A stretch of 64,000 bases of DNA, taken from assembly GCA_014871385.1 (NCBI GenBank), contig CM026428.1:15220476-15284475 (forward strand). The letters run 5' to 3'. The notes below the pieces were generated by a model that had not been told where the DNA came from, ran no database searches, and worked only from the letters and a program-made list of their open reading frames with translations. This stretch comes from Ceratodon purpureus. Its lineage: Eukaryota; Streptophyta; Bryopsida; Pseudoditrichales; Ditrichaceae. Shown here piece after piece: positions 1-11,610 of this stretch (the first letter of the stretch is position 1; each line of letters begins with the position of its first letter). The position numbers were made by a program, and so were the translations under genes.

Positions 1-965
1 TAAATTAAAAAAACAAATCAACATTTTTCTAGTCTAAAAAATCCACTATTTCAAGAAATTAACAATGTTATAAATTTTTTTTTTCATTTTTTTCTTAAAG
101 ATGTGGCTAATGATATTAACTAATCAAATGAAATTTAAAGTACTAAAGATAGACATTCAAATCTTTGATAAATTTTCTTAAACACAATACATTGAAAATA
201 ATTAACAAAGATTGAATATAATTTTTGAATTTTCAATCTTTTTGTTAATTTCTAATCATAATGATTTATATTCTTTTTTCTATAACGAACTTCATTGAAA
301 TTGTAGAAATCATATATTACAAAACATTTAAAAAACCAAGGTTTGCAAGGGTTAATATGCACTCGAAGAAACTAAAATAATTATACATTTTGTACTTCCA
401 AATCACATGAAAACTCAAAAGCGTATGCACATGACCTTGAAGCATCAACCAATAAAATTAAAGAATTTCAATTATAAATCATCAAATTTGAAAACTTTAA
501 CAAATAGATGAAAATGGACCTTGTCATTTCCAAATGTGCAATTATTTAAACTCGTAAAACAAATTTAAAAATGACCTTTGAAGCATTATAAGCATTTTAT
601 CATCCATTAAATAGCATATAAAAAAATTATTTATCTTAGAATACAACTAAGAATATCATTCAAATGGGACCTTTAAATACAAAGTATTAACAAGAAACTT
701 ATTAATAAAGCAAACAACTACTAGTGTCGCTAGCCATAGAAAGACAAAAAATCAAAGGGGAAAAAATATGATTTGGCTGTATTTGAATCTCTTTCATTGA
801 AGTATTTATTTTGATGATGCTGAATACCTTAGCTACATCTAAGATTTGGTACAAATATAATTAATATGGTCTTCTTTGAGATAGTGCAATCTCTTCAATA
901 TAATTTAATTCATTTAAAAATAAAAATAAAGTCTAAAAAGTGTGTTTATGTCACACATCAAGTTC
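1..965. other. AT-rich non-coding DNA
   Basis: No open reading frame or RNA gene that I can support. The stretch is AT-rich with long A and T runs. A lone AAGGG-TTAA at about 347-355 looks like a piggyBac right end, but no partner end is inside the window. Otherwise I see nothing in it. Confidence 0.6.
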
Positions 966-1554
966 TTAACCCCTAAAGTTCGTTGATTATGTTTCAAAGA
1001 AGTTAGTCAAAAACTACAATTTCTGGTCCACAATATGTGTAGAAGATGAAAAAGTTATTTTTAGAATTACCACCGTAAGATCTTGAAGTTAGCACCTATT
1101 ATGATGTCATGGAAAAAATTGAACATTTTTTACCGAGCGGATTGCTAGATTATAACATTTGAAGTTCAAAAAATGTTTTTTTCAAAAGGTGCCCAAGAGG
1201 ATCAGCCGTGTTTGACTGCGTGTCGTGTGAGATTCTTACACCAAAGAGGTTGGGATTTTTGGGAATTCCTACTAATCACTATATAATGTACATGCGTTCC
1301 AAATTTGAGAAAGATTGCACAAATATAACCATGCGAAAAAAAGGCTGCAATTAGAACATCCTCCAAGTTTTTGTCCAATTACGTATGTGGTTTTCATTTT
1401 TTTTCTCCCTGTGGTTTTTAGAACAGTTTGCGAATCCCAACGGTCAAATTATGAATCACACAAGCACTTTCTATTTTTTTTTTTTTTAAATTACAAAAAA
1501 AGTAATTCAGTGAGGGGGATCATTGAAAATCCACCAAAAAAAGAAAAAAAAGAA

Positions 1555-2000
1555 ATGGGGAGCAGCGCCACTGCCAGAGTGCACCCCCACTGCCCACCCT
1601 GTCCCATCGAGGGCGGTACAGTGCGTGCCCCCCACTCCCCCCCCACCCCCCCCCCGCTCTTTCCGAATGGACTTCCTGGACCTGACTGCAGTGGCCCGCC
1701 AGGGCAGCCCGGGTCTTGCAGACCCCACACTGTGTACCCCCCGACGCCCATGCACCGCACAAGCACTCGGGTTGGCCCTCGCGCCCCCTCTTGGCGATCC
1801 CGCCCCGCCTCCTCCCCGCCCGACCCGCCCCGCCTAGTCGTCTCCCGACCCCGCCCCGCTGGGGGACGACCCAGCATAGTCGTCTTCCGACCCCGCCTAG
1901 TCACCCATCCCTTTGCCCTTGCATGGGACCACAGTTGGTGGGATGCCATTGGCTACGGGGTGGCCATGTGCTCCTCCCTCCATGTGCCCTTGGTCCGCCT
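1555..2000. repeat. C-rich block inside the left end of the piggyBac element
   Basis: About 450 bp with strongly C-rich plus strand (runs of CCCCGCC and CCCCACC type) inside an otherwise AT-rich element. Several overlapping frames stay open only because of the base composition, and I do not regard them as genes. The inner edge has a GCCA(T/C)TGGCTACG motif that recurs in the right-hand C-rich block in the same orientation, suggesting the two blocks share an origin. Confidence 0.55.
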
Positions 2001-2384
2001 TAACCACAACTTGTTGACATTCCCTTTGCCACCTCAGTGTAGCTCATGAGTACATATGGATTGAAGTGTTGGTTTAGGGGTTCCCTCCACTTGATGCTAA
2101 ATGCGTCTCTGTACCAAATGAAATTGGCTGAGAGCAATTTCCAAACACCCTCTTCTCTCTAGAAGGAGCTCTATTCATCGTAATTGCATCAATTTTTTTG
2201 CATAGTTCTCACATTTATAATGACACTCTAATTGGGGAGCATTAAATGAATCTAACATGTTTCTCAACGAGGAAAAAAATAAAAACAAAAACCGAAAGAA
2301 TTTCACTTACATAAATATGCCCAAATTGTTTTATATGGTTATAGAAAAAAAACGTAAAGAAATCATTAGGAAGAGAAAATGATG

Positions 2385-4965
2385 TCAATGGTAGTGACTT
2401 ACATGTTGTAAAGATTGCAATCGAAGGGCCTCATGATAATCTTCAAAACAAGTCCCGTTCTTAAAACACATGAACTTGCTATCGCAAGTTGAACAAAAAT
2501 AATGTGGCTGCTTACCGTTCTTCGAATTTGACGTGTTACAAACCACACAAGGCATCCTTTTCTTTGAGTACACAGGGAAACAGAAACCACGTCTCCGTCA
2601 TTGAGGAAGTAGGTCATCGTTGTCCCGTCCTCTCCATTTGCGAAGTAGAGCCTCTCATAGTGTGGTCCGAAACTGCAAATGTGTTACCGGCTTCCTAATA
2701 GGAAGCGCACGTTTGGACTTGTCAACATAAATCAAGAACATGTTGACCACTGTCATATCCATTAGAAAGAAAAATATCCGATGCCACCATTTGTGGGACC
2801 TGTTCTGTGTACAATATAATGCATGTAGTTGGTCAGCTACATCCACACCGCGCATATGTGTAGTATACTCTAAATGCATTGGTGACGTGGGGATATCATC
2901 TCGAATTGCTCCATTCCTACGAGGTACGGTTGGAACAATAAAACCGGGAGTGACAGTTGGTTGCGCATGCGTAGGCAACAAAAGAAGAGGTTTTTTATCT
3001 TTCCAAACCACCGATGCCATCCTACGTGACTCGTGCATTCGCCAATCCATCCATCCCTGCTCCATGTTCTTGTAAGCCTTTGTGTTTTTTAGAACTAGGG
3101 ACACTCCAATACGGTTCGACCTCATAGTTTCCGTGGCATATATTTCATTTCCTAAAAGCTCCTTGAAAAGTCCAACGCTCGTAAAAAAGTTGTCCATAGC
3201 TATGACATGACCCTTTCCTCCTATATCTTTTGTCAAGTCTAAAACCACATTGTGCACAAGCTTTGGTTCTCCCCTTGCCCGTCGAGATTCTTCTTCTACC
3301 ACTTGGGTTTTACCGCAGTAAATAGAGAAATTCCATACATACTTCGAATGTGAACATGCTAGACACCAGACCTTGATTCCCCATTTCTGCGGCTTCTGTG
3401 GCATATATTGTCGCAGTGAACAATAAGAGCCCTTATACCGTATCATCATTTCATCAATAGTGCAGAATTTCCCTAATGTCCATGCTCGCATACAATTTAT
3501 TCGAATGCCCTCTATCAACCAACGCACTTGCCCCAACTTATCATAACCGGGCAACTCCTTGTCACTCACATATGTCGTTGGATTAGTAATATGTAGACAT
3601 TTTGTCAATACCATGAAACGGGCACGGGTCATGAGTCTGGAAATAATTAAACAGTGAAAAATAGAACTTTTTTTGTGCCAATACGACTTGATGCAAATGC
3701 AGAGGCTCTGGGTCATATGTGAAATTTGTCTTCATCCATGTTGCATCGCGGTATAAAAATTTCACACTATTCGGGTCCCCAATATCTCCTTCATCCTCCT
3801 CTTCGTCACTAAAAAATAAGTCTCCTTCATCATCCCCACTTCCACTCTCAAGGGTGGACACAACATAATTTTCTCTCCTTTGTCTCATCCGTACAGTACG
3901 GTTGTTTTCATGTCCATTGTTGTCATAATTCCCATTTCCTTGGCCATGTCCCTCCCTCCAATAATCACCATCTACCCTCACGAGTCACTTCCATTTCTCT
4001 CTGCACAACACCATCCCCCCTCCCTGTAAATGCTTCACCCCCCCTAAACCTCGCAGCCCCAAATTCCCCTTGGAGGTCCCTCCCTGGTTCTCCCCCAATG
4101 GTATTCCCTGTATCCCCCCCCCCCCCCCCCCAGTCCACTGTCCCTCCCTCGGTCCCATCCCTTCCCATTGGAGTATAACTCCCATCCCCTCCCCGGTCAT
4201 TCTCCCTTCCCACCCCCGTAGTAACCCCTGCAACTTCTATCCCAACCCCCCCATTTACCCCCACATCCCCAGTTGATAACCTGCCCACAGGGTTATACCC
4301 TCTCAACCCCCTGCCAACCCCTAAACCCTCCCCGGTACCTCCAAATCTAGCTCCGATATCCCACCCTCCCGATGCTTCTATCCCGTCAACCATGACCGGG
4401 TCCTCTCCCCCCTTGGCCGCTGGCCCGTCTCCCATGCCGCCCGGAGTAACCCCCGCGACTTGTGTCGCAGTCCCTGTCTGTGCCAGGGCATTCACGGCGT
4501 CGACACCGTTCTGCAGCTCTCGGGAGCTCTCACCTTCTGCACTCATCATCTGCAATCTCCTTCCCTTCGACTTCTTTCTTCTAGTATACCTTGCATCAAA
4601 CTTCTCAATGCTGTACAAATTTTCTTCAGGCCACAATAACTCCTCTAAGGATCTTCCCTCTTCAAAAACATAATCTCCCTCATCAAATGAATCTTCACTT
4701 GGCTCCTCACAAGAACTGTCTCTCCCACCATTGTCAAGGTACTCTTGACTCTCAAAAAAATCAGAGTTTAGATCCCCAATTACTATTCCAGTAATGTATA
4801 AATGTCCTCTTCAAAATCAGGAGGTTGTTGAGGAGTAGATTGAGGTATCTCAAGTGCATGTGGAGAAGGAGGTGAATGTAGTAGTGAAGGTGGGTGTCGG
4901 AGGGGAGGATTAGAACTTGATGGTTGTAGTTCTTGTAACCTCATGCTCCTTCTTGGAGCCTCCAA
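2385..4965 (-). pseudogene. piggyBac transposase (DDE_Tnp_1_7 type), interrupted
   Basis: The longest intact piece (2655-3716, 353 codons, first codon not ATG) holds the catalytic core. The first Asp lies in CTIDEMMIRYKG, the second in VIAMDNFFTS and the third in HMRGVDVADQ, matching the D268/D346/D447 pattern of piggyBac. A separate piece at 2385-2573 carries the C-terminal cysteine-rich domain (CVVC, then HYFCSTC, then CFEDYH), which in this family binds the subterminal DNA. Upstream pieces at 3583-3981 (acidic, includes the start of the core), 3965-4636 (glycine-rich, encoded by the C-rich strand) and 4783-4965 probably make up the N-terminal region. The frame changes or stops at least three or four times between pieces; introns could account for some of this. 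All three catalytic Asp codons survive, so decay is recent or patchy. Confidence 0.88.
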
Positions 4966-5429
4966 ATAACTCTCCTACACACATCAACAACAATGCATAT
5001 GAGTCAAGGCTTTTACAAAGTAATTCATGCACATTGAACACAAAACTAAAGTAGAGAAATTGCATCTCACCTCCTTCCCTCTCTATGGCCTCAAACTTTT
5101 TCGTGGCATTGCAACGTTCTACAATCTCAACTCCTTGTGTTTATGCAAAATGGAAGTGTGAGAGTATGATCTTATGAGTCCAATTTATAATACTTGATTT
5201 GGATGTAGAATAAGTCTCACTGTGCACATATTGAAGTTGTCAATCACATTTCATCATGCTTTGTTCATGACATGTGGAGTAAAGGGGCGGAATTAAATGT
5301 GCCACCATATTTTTTCAAACATGCCAAAGTGTGTAGTGCAAATTTGGGCAAATTTTTGGAACGTTGTTTGTGAATACAGACAGCGTCCATAAAAACTAGC
5401 AGTCAAGTGCCGCTCTGAAGGAGCCACCA

Positions 5430-5586
5430 GCCCGCAGTGTCTCTGAATGTCGCAGCCCTCAAATCCCATGACGTTTGTTTTGTCGGCTGCCACTGGCTAC
5501 GTGGCTCACATGATGTTCATCCCCGGGCCCGCCCTCTGGAATGTAGGGGAGTCAAGCTCGATCTCTGTGACGGCGCCCTTGGCTTA

Positions 5587-5620
<34 letters not shown>

Positions 5621-5960
5621 ACCTGCCAACTGTCCCGATCTCCCTAGCCAACCTTCCCAACCCCTACACCTCGACTTCCCGTTGCAGCAGAACTGTGCCT
5701 GCCCTTCGAGAAGTCCCTGTCCGCCCTTGCACAGTCCCGTGGCCCTACGCGGGCACCCCGTCACCCTTGTCCCGTCCCCTGCCATGTTGACACTCGAATT
5801 CCCTTTATTGCCCCCCCGCCCTCCCCCACTCATGTACAGTACCCGACCCCGCCCACCACTGCCCACCCCTCCATCTCTGCCGGGTCACTCACCATCCTCA
5901 ACCTGCCCAAGCCCAAAAGTCAAATTCTCTCCTATCACCTCATTGGTGGAGGAGGTTGCC
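5430..5960. repeat. C-rich block with a 33-nt cytosine run inside the right end of the piggyBac element
   Basis: A second C-rich block in the same strand orientation as the left one. It contains an uninterrupted run of 33 C (5588-5620). A CTGCCACTGGCTACGTGG segment at about 5487-5505 resembles GATGCCATTGGCTACGGGG at about 1941-1959. The run is a poly-C homopolymer likely to be length-variable and error-prone in sequencing. No gene is supported here. Confidence 0.6.
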
Positions 5961-6171
5961 CGTTTTCTCCACTGAGGAGCTTTCTTCACTCAGACCCTTA
6001 TAACTTTTGCATCGAGTGTCGGAATTGAAAAAAAAAAAAACCCACATGTAGCTCTCGTTATGGCCTACCTTCAATAAAATTTTCATAAAATCAAGTTTAA
6101 AATTGCAACCGTAGGTATATGCCCAAGTTTCAAAAACGCCCATTCTAGGACAATTGTCCTTTAGGGGTTAA

Positions 6172-7480
6172 TTGAAAATATTTTCTTCAATCAATTTTTG
6201 CTAGGAAACAAGTCATATTTGAAACAATATAATCTTCAAATCTACATAGTGAAAAATCAACTTCTTTTAATAATCTAGTTTAAGGACCTACAATTGAAGG
6301 TTGAAAATTATTTTATTTTTTCGATTTGTCTCTTTATATTAAAAACATGAGTTTTTGTAATATATTTTAGTGAAACATAGTCCAAGACTTCTAAGGGTTA
6401 ATTACTGCTAGTCATTTGACTAAAGTTACATTTTTTTTATTTATTTTTTGAAGTAAAATTGGTAAATTTGTCAATAAAAAAGATTTATAACATTAAAAAT
6501 TAACAAAAAATAAATCTACTTACTGTTTTCAATGATTGCATTGTTTATCGAATTGGCCAATCCCATTTAAATTGGCCACCACACTAATCAAATAAAGAGA
6601 GAAAATGAACTGAAATCACACTATTTTAGTGGACACATGTAATCAGGATCAGCCAATACAATGTATATGGGGATAGCATAGTTGGATTTTTTCAAGCAAC
6701 TCCAGTGAAGTAGGAAATTGGGATCTAGGATTCAGAATAGGATTCCTCAAAACCACTGTCAGTAGGTTACACTAAAACCAAAAATTGCTTCATGTATCTT
6801 GATTCACAACAATCCATCCACCAACTCCCGACAATTTTGATGCCCTGGAAAGACTCAAGTTGTTTGTACCAACCAAGTACGCTACGACGCCAATTTGCAA
6901 TTAAACTCCGAACTTTGGGTCGCTCGAAATATCTCGCCAGTTTCTCCCAACGCAAGTTTCGCACCCCAACAGGCATGTTGACACACACAAGGATCGGTGG
7001 TGGATACCGGATCTCCCCTTCATTCGCTCGTCATGTCCGGAATTGCGCGGTTGCCAAGATGATGGTCAAGGTGATTCAGGCCGTGGTGTGCATATTAAAT
7101 CCCGCTGCACTCTCTCCCATAATCATTCCACTTCACTCAAGCGCTTAGTGGCATTCCTTTTCTCATTCACTTGCCCTGCTACCTCAACAGTTAGTATCAT
7201 GTCACAAGTTTCTTCATGACAGTGATCACTCAGCTCACGGGTTGAATCTTTAACTGAATTCAGGCTTGCGGATTAGCATTCCAACTCCTTGTAAGTCACA
7301 TTTTCACTCTTGTAGCGGTTGTCCAGTAGCTTTGTGTGGTAGCAATTTGGTGCCTTTCTTTCTAGAACTAGGCATTCAATGCTCTCCATAGTCTCAATTA
7401 ATTGAGAAGTTTTGTATGCCAATTACTGTTATGTTTTACAAATATGTGACCCAGGTTGTGATCAGAGGACGTTGCAAATT
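6172..7480. other. Intergenic DNA upstream of the expansin gene
   Basis: The first part (6172-6600) is AT-rich. An AAGGG-TTAA at about 6393-6402 resembles another piggyBac end but has no recognisable partner. From about 6700 the base composition becomes more balanced and probably includes the expansin promoter. A 118-codon open frame at 6792-7148 is not recognisable and has no ATG-based gene signature I trust. Confidence 0.5.
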
Positions 7481-7552
7481 GTAAGTATGTCTAGGCTGCT
7501 TGCCGACTCTGGAGCACATTTTTGAAAAAAGAATTGCCTTTCGTGATTGCAG
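7481..7552 (+). other. Possible 72-bp intron in the expansin 5' leader
   Basis: GTAAGTATG at 7481 is a strong splice donor, and the sequence ending in GATTGCAG at 7552 is a good acceptor, 17 bp before the start codon. Inference only; plant introns this short occur but are near the lower size limit. Confidence 0.35.
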
Positions 7553-7569
7553 GAAGTGCTTTCTTCAAA

Positions 7570-8331
7570 ATGGGTGTTATATCCGGACTTAAGTTTGCCT
7601 TGGCGCTGCTCTTCGTTCGTGTTGTCTGCTCCCAACAACTGGACACACGTTGGAGAGACGATGGCCACATTACATACTACGGCTCACCCAACGGCCACGG
7701 AACGCAGGGCGGCGCTTGCGGCTACCAAAACACATTCTCACTCGGATACGACCACTTGACGGCGGCGCTTAGCACGCCTCTCTTCCAAGGTGGAGCAGCC
7801 TGCGGTGCCTGCTACGAGCTCAGATGCAAGTTCATCAAGGAATCCAAAACCGCCAAGAACTGGTGCTGGAACTATTCGCGATCCATCACCAGCACAGCCA
7901 CTAACCTTTGCCCACCAGGCTCCACCGGTGGGTGGTGCGACCCGCCCCGGAACCACTTCGACCTGCCGATGCCGGCATTCCTCACGCTCGCGAGGCAGAA
8001 CGGTGGAGTCGCCCCTGTGCACTACCGTCGAGTCCCGTGCCAAAAGAAAGGGGGAATCCAGTTCACCATTGGGGGCAACCCATGGTTCTATATGATTCTG
8101 ATCCACAATGTCGCGGGCGCGGGCGATGTGGTCCGGGTGCAGATTAAGTCGCCGACTACGGGGTGGACTCCCATGTACCGTAACTGGGGTGCGTTGTGGA
8201 CGGTGCGGAAACAGTTAAAGGGAGCGTTGTCTTTTCAGATCACTACTAGCGATGGGAGGGTTGTTGTGACCCATAATGCGGTTGGTCATGGATGGAGATT
8301 CGGGCAGACGTGGGAAGGTGCACAATATTGA
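7570..8331 (+). CDS. Alpha-expansin (EXPA)
   Basis: A 253-residue secreted cell-wall loosening protein, the normal length for the family. The ATG at 7570 is the first in frame and is followed by a signal peptide (about residues 1-21, a hydrophobic stretch ending near VVCS). Family landmarks in order: TYYGSPNGHGTQGGACGYQN, GGAACGACYELRC, the alpha-type WCDPPRNHFDL insert with the conserved HFD, VPCQKKGGIQFTIGG, and the C-terminal carbohydrate-binding (pollen-allergen type) domain with RNWGALW and GWRFGQTWEG. Known: alpha-expansins loosen non-covalent cellulose-xyloglucan contacts at acidic pH without hydrolysis. The HFD Asp and the six domain-1 Cys pattern appear intact. The coding region has no intron, whereas many flowering-plant EXPA genes have one to three. 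It looks functional. Nothing in the neighbourhood suggests a co-regulated partner. Confidence 0.95.
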   Translation: MGVISGLKFALALLFVRVVCSQQLDTRWRDDGHITYYGSPNGHGTQGGACGYQNTFSLGYDHLTAALSTPLFQGGAACGACYELRCKFIKESKTAKNWCWNYSRSITSTATNLCPPGSTGGWCDPPRNHFDLPMPAFLTLARQNGGVAPVHYRRVPCQKKGGIQFTIGGNPWFYMILIHNVAGAGDVVRVQIKSPTTGWTPMYRNWGALWTVRKQLKGALSFQITTSDGRVVVTHNAVGHGWRFGQTWEGAQY

Positions 8332-11096
8332 TATTAATTGAGATGATAGATTAGGACGACCTTGATGTGCTTGCAGGATGTGCTGATGTTTTGTTGGCCT
8401 CCGGTGGATAGGTTGCTCAGGGCAAAGATTAGGTCAGTTATTAGTGAATGGATTTATAGTGCATCCTAATTCCATGGTGCTTACTCGTACGTTCATGAGT
8501 TCTGGAACCAGAAATGGATCCTAAAAACTAGAAAAGAGCTCTTTACAGTTGTTTGGAGAATTCGTTCTTCAATATACGATCGTGGCTGAGCAGTGCCGAA
8601 TGTGATCTGCCGCCTTCGATCAGGTTTTCAATTGTTGTGGCGAATGAGATGTGACTTTGCCACCGAGTGTATCAATCTATTATGCAATTAATATCAAGCA
8701 TTGATTCAATACAACTCATCGGCCATGAACATATGATCGTATCTGTCTAGCTCAATTTTTTTGGTTTGACATCCCAACGTCACAGTTGTGTAGATCAACT
8801 GATGACGTTCTTGTGTGACCTCGCCTGCAACTCCCATGTAGTCCATTTTGCTTTGTTGTTACCAAATTAATATTCAATCATGAACTCATCGGTACCAGAA
8901 TTTTTATGCGGATTGACTTGAGTTTGTACCAACTCCCTCTTTGCAGTAAACTCAATTCAAGTTCACTTGCTGCATCGAACCTGTCTCTGTGAACAGCTTT
9001 TCTTTGAATAAACGTTTTAACATGCATATTCATGCACCTCACATTTTTAACACATTATTCTCTGTGTGTGCAGTGCAAGCAGAGCCAACATCGACAACGT
9101 GTGAAGAATACAACAGCTTGCTCCATTCACTCAATCACCTTGTTCAGATCAATGACCTTTCCTCGAGTGACAAGTTGTTAAAAAGCGGCGAAATCCAAAC
9201 GAGATTATCGAGCTGTAATGAGCGAAGTTCGGCAAACCAAAGTGGTCAACTTCATATAAACTGGTTCAAGTTGTAATTTGTTAGATCTTTTAGCAATTAA
9301 ATAGTTGAGACCGGCTAATCTTCCGGCTCCGAGATAATCACGCACAGGAATTTGGAGCACTTCAGTGGACGAGTTGGTTTTGGGACAGTTTAGAAATTTT
9401 CGGCCCCTGACGGATATACAAATGCGAGTAGTTGAACGAAGTGCAAGATGAAAGTTCATGGATGAACTTTGGCGGTCGACGAATGACAATTGGTTGCCTG
9501 AACTGGGGAGCTGACTCAGCGCTCCACGTAAGCGTTTGGAAATGCTTGAGGCCCGAACTACACGGGAGGAAACTTGCATGAATGGCAATGAGTTGGATGA
9601 ATTCCATTAGTTTAAATGAGCAACATGAGAAGAAGTATAGGGAGTAGCAACAATGACATGGAATAACTTTTTAGCTTTGGATTTTGCTTTGGATACTGCT
9701 TTGGGATCTACATGGCAATAAAGTAGAGCAACATGGCACAATAGATGTAGTTCAATACTATTGGGCACTAATGCTTGGAAGTTCTACAATGTAAAGAGAA
9801 AAACAAAGAAAATGATCTGACTTTTCAAAAGCAAAGTTCCATGTTGAAGAAAGTTGCATTAGGGGAAAACTGTAGTTACAAAAGGGCATTTGGGACTGGC
9901 ACCTGAGAGGAAAAAAAAAATTGGGTGCCCGTGCACTTTTGACGGTGGCATGCACCCAAGGTACCACCTTGGTGCGGGTTACAGGGCTCGAAGCAATCAC
10001 CTCGAGGAAGCGCGTGTGTGCCGAGTTGCTACAGTGTTGGAGCTGACAGCATGCGCTGCTACTGCGCACACATCCCGAGCCTCGCAGCTCATGTCAATAA
10101 AATATCTGGCATCGCATTCAAGGAAATTGCAAAATGAAATGAAGAACATCATCTACCCTAGTACTGTAGAAAACGACCAAAGGCTTATCATAGAGAAAAC
10201 GTCACTTACAGTATATTTTCAGTCCACCCGAATAAGATTTACAAAAACACCCTTGCATTTGCTTCGTGCTCAAATTCGTAATTGCTGCCAGCAGACATCT
10301 GTAGAGAAACATGCCAAAATTTTAGTTGTCACTCTCAACCTCGTGCGCCCTTATGTTTGCCCAATTACCCTTGAATTCCACCTTACAATGGTGTCCTCCG
10401 TTCTGCAATACTCAAATTCTAAGCATCCAAATTCGTGACTGCTTTTCGTTGATGGAGACCGGCGTCAGCGCGGCCAAGCTCCTATACTCTTACCGTTGTG
10501 CCAGCAAACTTCAAAACGACAGCTCTCAAAACCGTTGGCATTAATCACTCCATATTCTATATTGGAGTGATTGCTCTCCATTACTGCTGTCCATCAAACC
10601 CCACTGCACAGTAGTAAATGCTGGCAGTCGGTAGTTCACAAAACACCCCAGCCACCTCGGCGCCACTAAACACTCCTCCACACCACGCAAATCCTTTCCG
10701 ACACCATCAAGAGGGGCTCTTAATTTTGCGGGCAGCATTTCTAGCATTTGCTGCCATCAGCAGAGGGGCCTTTGGGCAGCCGGTTTACCTAACCCAAGCT
10801 TTCTTAGAGAGCCCCTTTGTGACCCCAAATTTCCTCTAATGTGAAACTTCCTCTAGCTCTCGTGTGGTTTGGGCATGAAAGGCGTTTCACACTGGTGGCA
10901 ATGGCAGGGTAATAGGGTCGTTTACACTCCATGCCAGCAGGCGTAGGGAGTGCCGGAAATAGGCATAAACAATTCCCCTCAAAACTCTTTGTGCCATCAA
11001 GGATCACTTTTTTACAGCCATCTCAACTTGGCGGGTCTCAGTTTTGTTGGTAGTGAAGCTAGATTCGCGTTGATTGATGCATTGGCCAAAGCAGTG
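8332..11096. other. Intergenic DNA, no gene recognised
   Basis: About 2.8 kb after the expansin stop. Short open frames occur on both strands, but none shows a domain, a credible start, or splice sites. Two small palindromic features are present: paired hairpins around 9921-9972 (arms TTGGGTGC/GCACCCAA and CCAAGGT/ACCTTGG) and a 10-bp perfect inverted repeat at 10543-10552/10563-10572. Confidence 0.5.
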
Positions 11097-11206
11097 GGGT
11101 AAGTGCAGGTAAAAATCATGTTGGATGAAGTTTGTGGCTTGTTTGAGTGAAGGGTAAGTGCAGGTAAAAATCATGTTGGATGAAGTTTGTGGCTTGTTTG
11201 AGTGAA
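11097..11206. repeat. Exact tandem duplication, 55 bp x 2
   Basis: The unit at 11097-11151 is repeated without a mismatch at 11152-11206 (it begins GGGTAAGTGCAGG and ends TTTGAGTGAA). Perfect identity suggests a recent duplication or one kept identical by replication slippage. Confidence 0.95.
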
Positions 11207-11610
11207 TAGCTACTGTTTTTTATTCAGCCTAAATATACAATCCGGTTATGTTGTAAATAAAATGCTTTGACTATTTTGTGGTGCAACTAGGTACTAGAAG
11301 GCAAAGCTGCAAGATTGCTAGCTATAAGATTCTTCATGCACACAATTCTAGTTTCGAGCTTCGTGTATATGTTCGAAACATACCATGTACATTTCATACT
11401 TGGAGAGATACTGCTAAAATGATTATGCTTGATCATAAGATGCCTAGGCCTTTCTTTTATGTGTTTGTTATAGAATCAATAACAGCAAAAGTCTTTCGGA
11501 ATTTGATATTGGAAATTAGTCGCATGCTTTTTTGATTGTATTTTCAACCGCAAATGTAATGAAACTAGGGAATCCTGGAACTCGATTGTAAATGAGGCTG
11601 GTAATTTATC

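Larger units (their letters stand above)
970..6167 (-). mobile_element. piggyBac-superfamily DNA transposon, 5.2 kb
   Basis: Both ends are visible. The left end starts CCCCTAAAG (970-978) and the right end finishes CTTTAGGGG (6159-6167), a perfect 9-bp terminal inverted repeat. TTAA lies directly outside each end (966-969 and 6168-6171), the target duplication specific to piggyBac. The interior carries a minus-strand piggyBac transposase with a C-terminal zinc finger, and two very C-rich blocks inside the ends. Seen: ends, duplication, transposase motifs. Known: piggyBac moves by cut and paste through a DDD transposase at TTAA. Inferred: this copy no longer makes a full transposase because the reading frame is interrupted several times, but its ends look usable by a relative's enzyme. 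Related short elements occur at 51.4, 52.3 and 55.4 kb, with eroded relatives near 27.0 and 59.4 kb. Confidence 0.93.

Noticed and set aside
345-357. AAGGG-TTAA resembling a piggyBac right end
   Set aside because: The partner end would lie left of the window and no other piggyBac motif is near.
1491-2049. Overlapping long open frames on both strands in the C-rich block
   Set aside because: They exist because C-rich sequence lacks stop codons. The translations are Pro/Arg/Gly-rich, lack domains and overlap in several frames.
6391-6402. A second AAGGG-TTAA just right of the large piggyBac
   Set aside because: The 220 bp between it and the element show no opposing end, and the motif is short enough to occur by chance.
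7738-8106. Antisense and alternative-frame ORFs over the expansin gene
   Set aside because: Shadows of the expansin coding region, which has all family motifs in the main frame.
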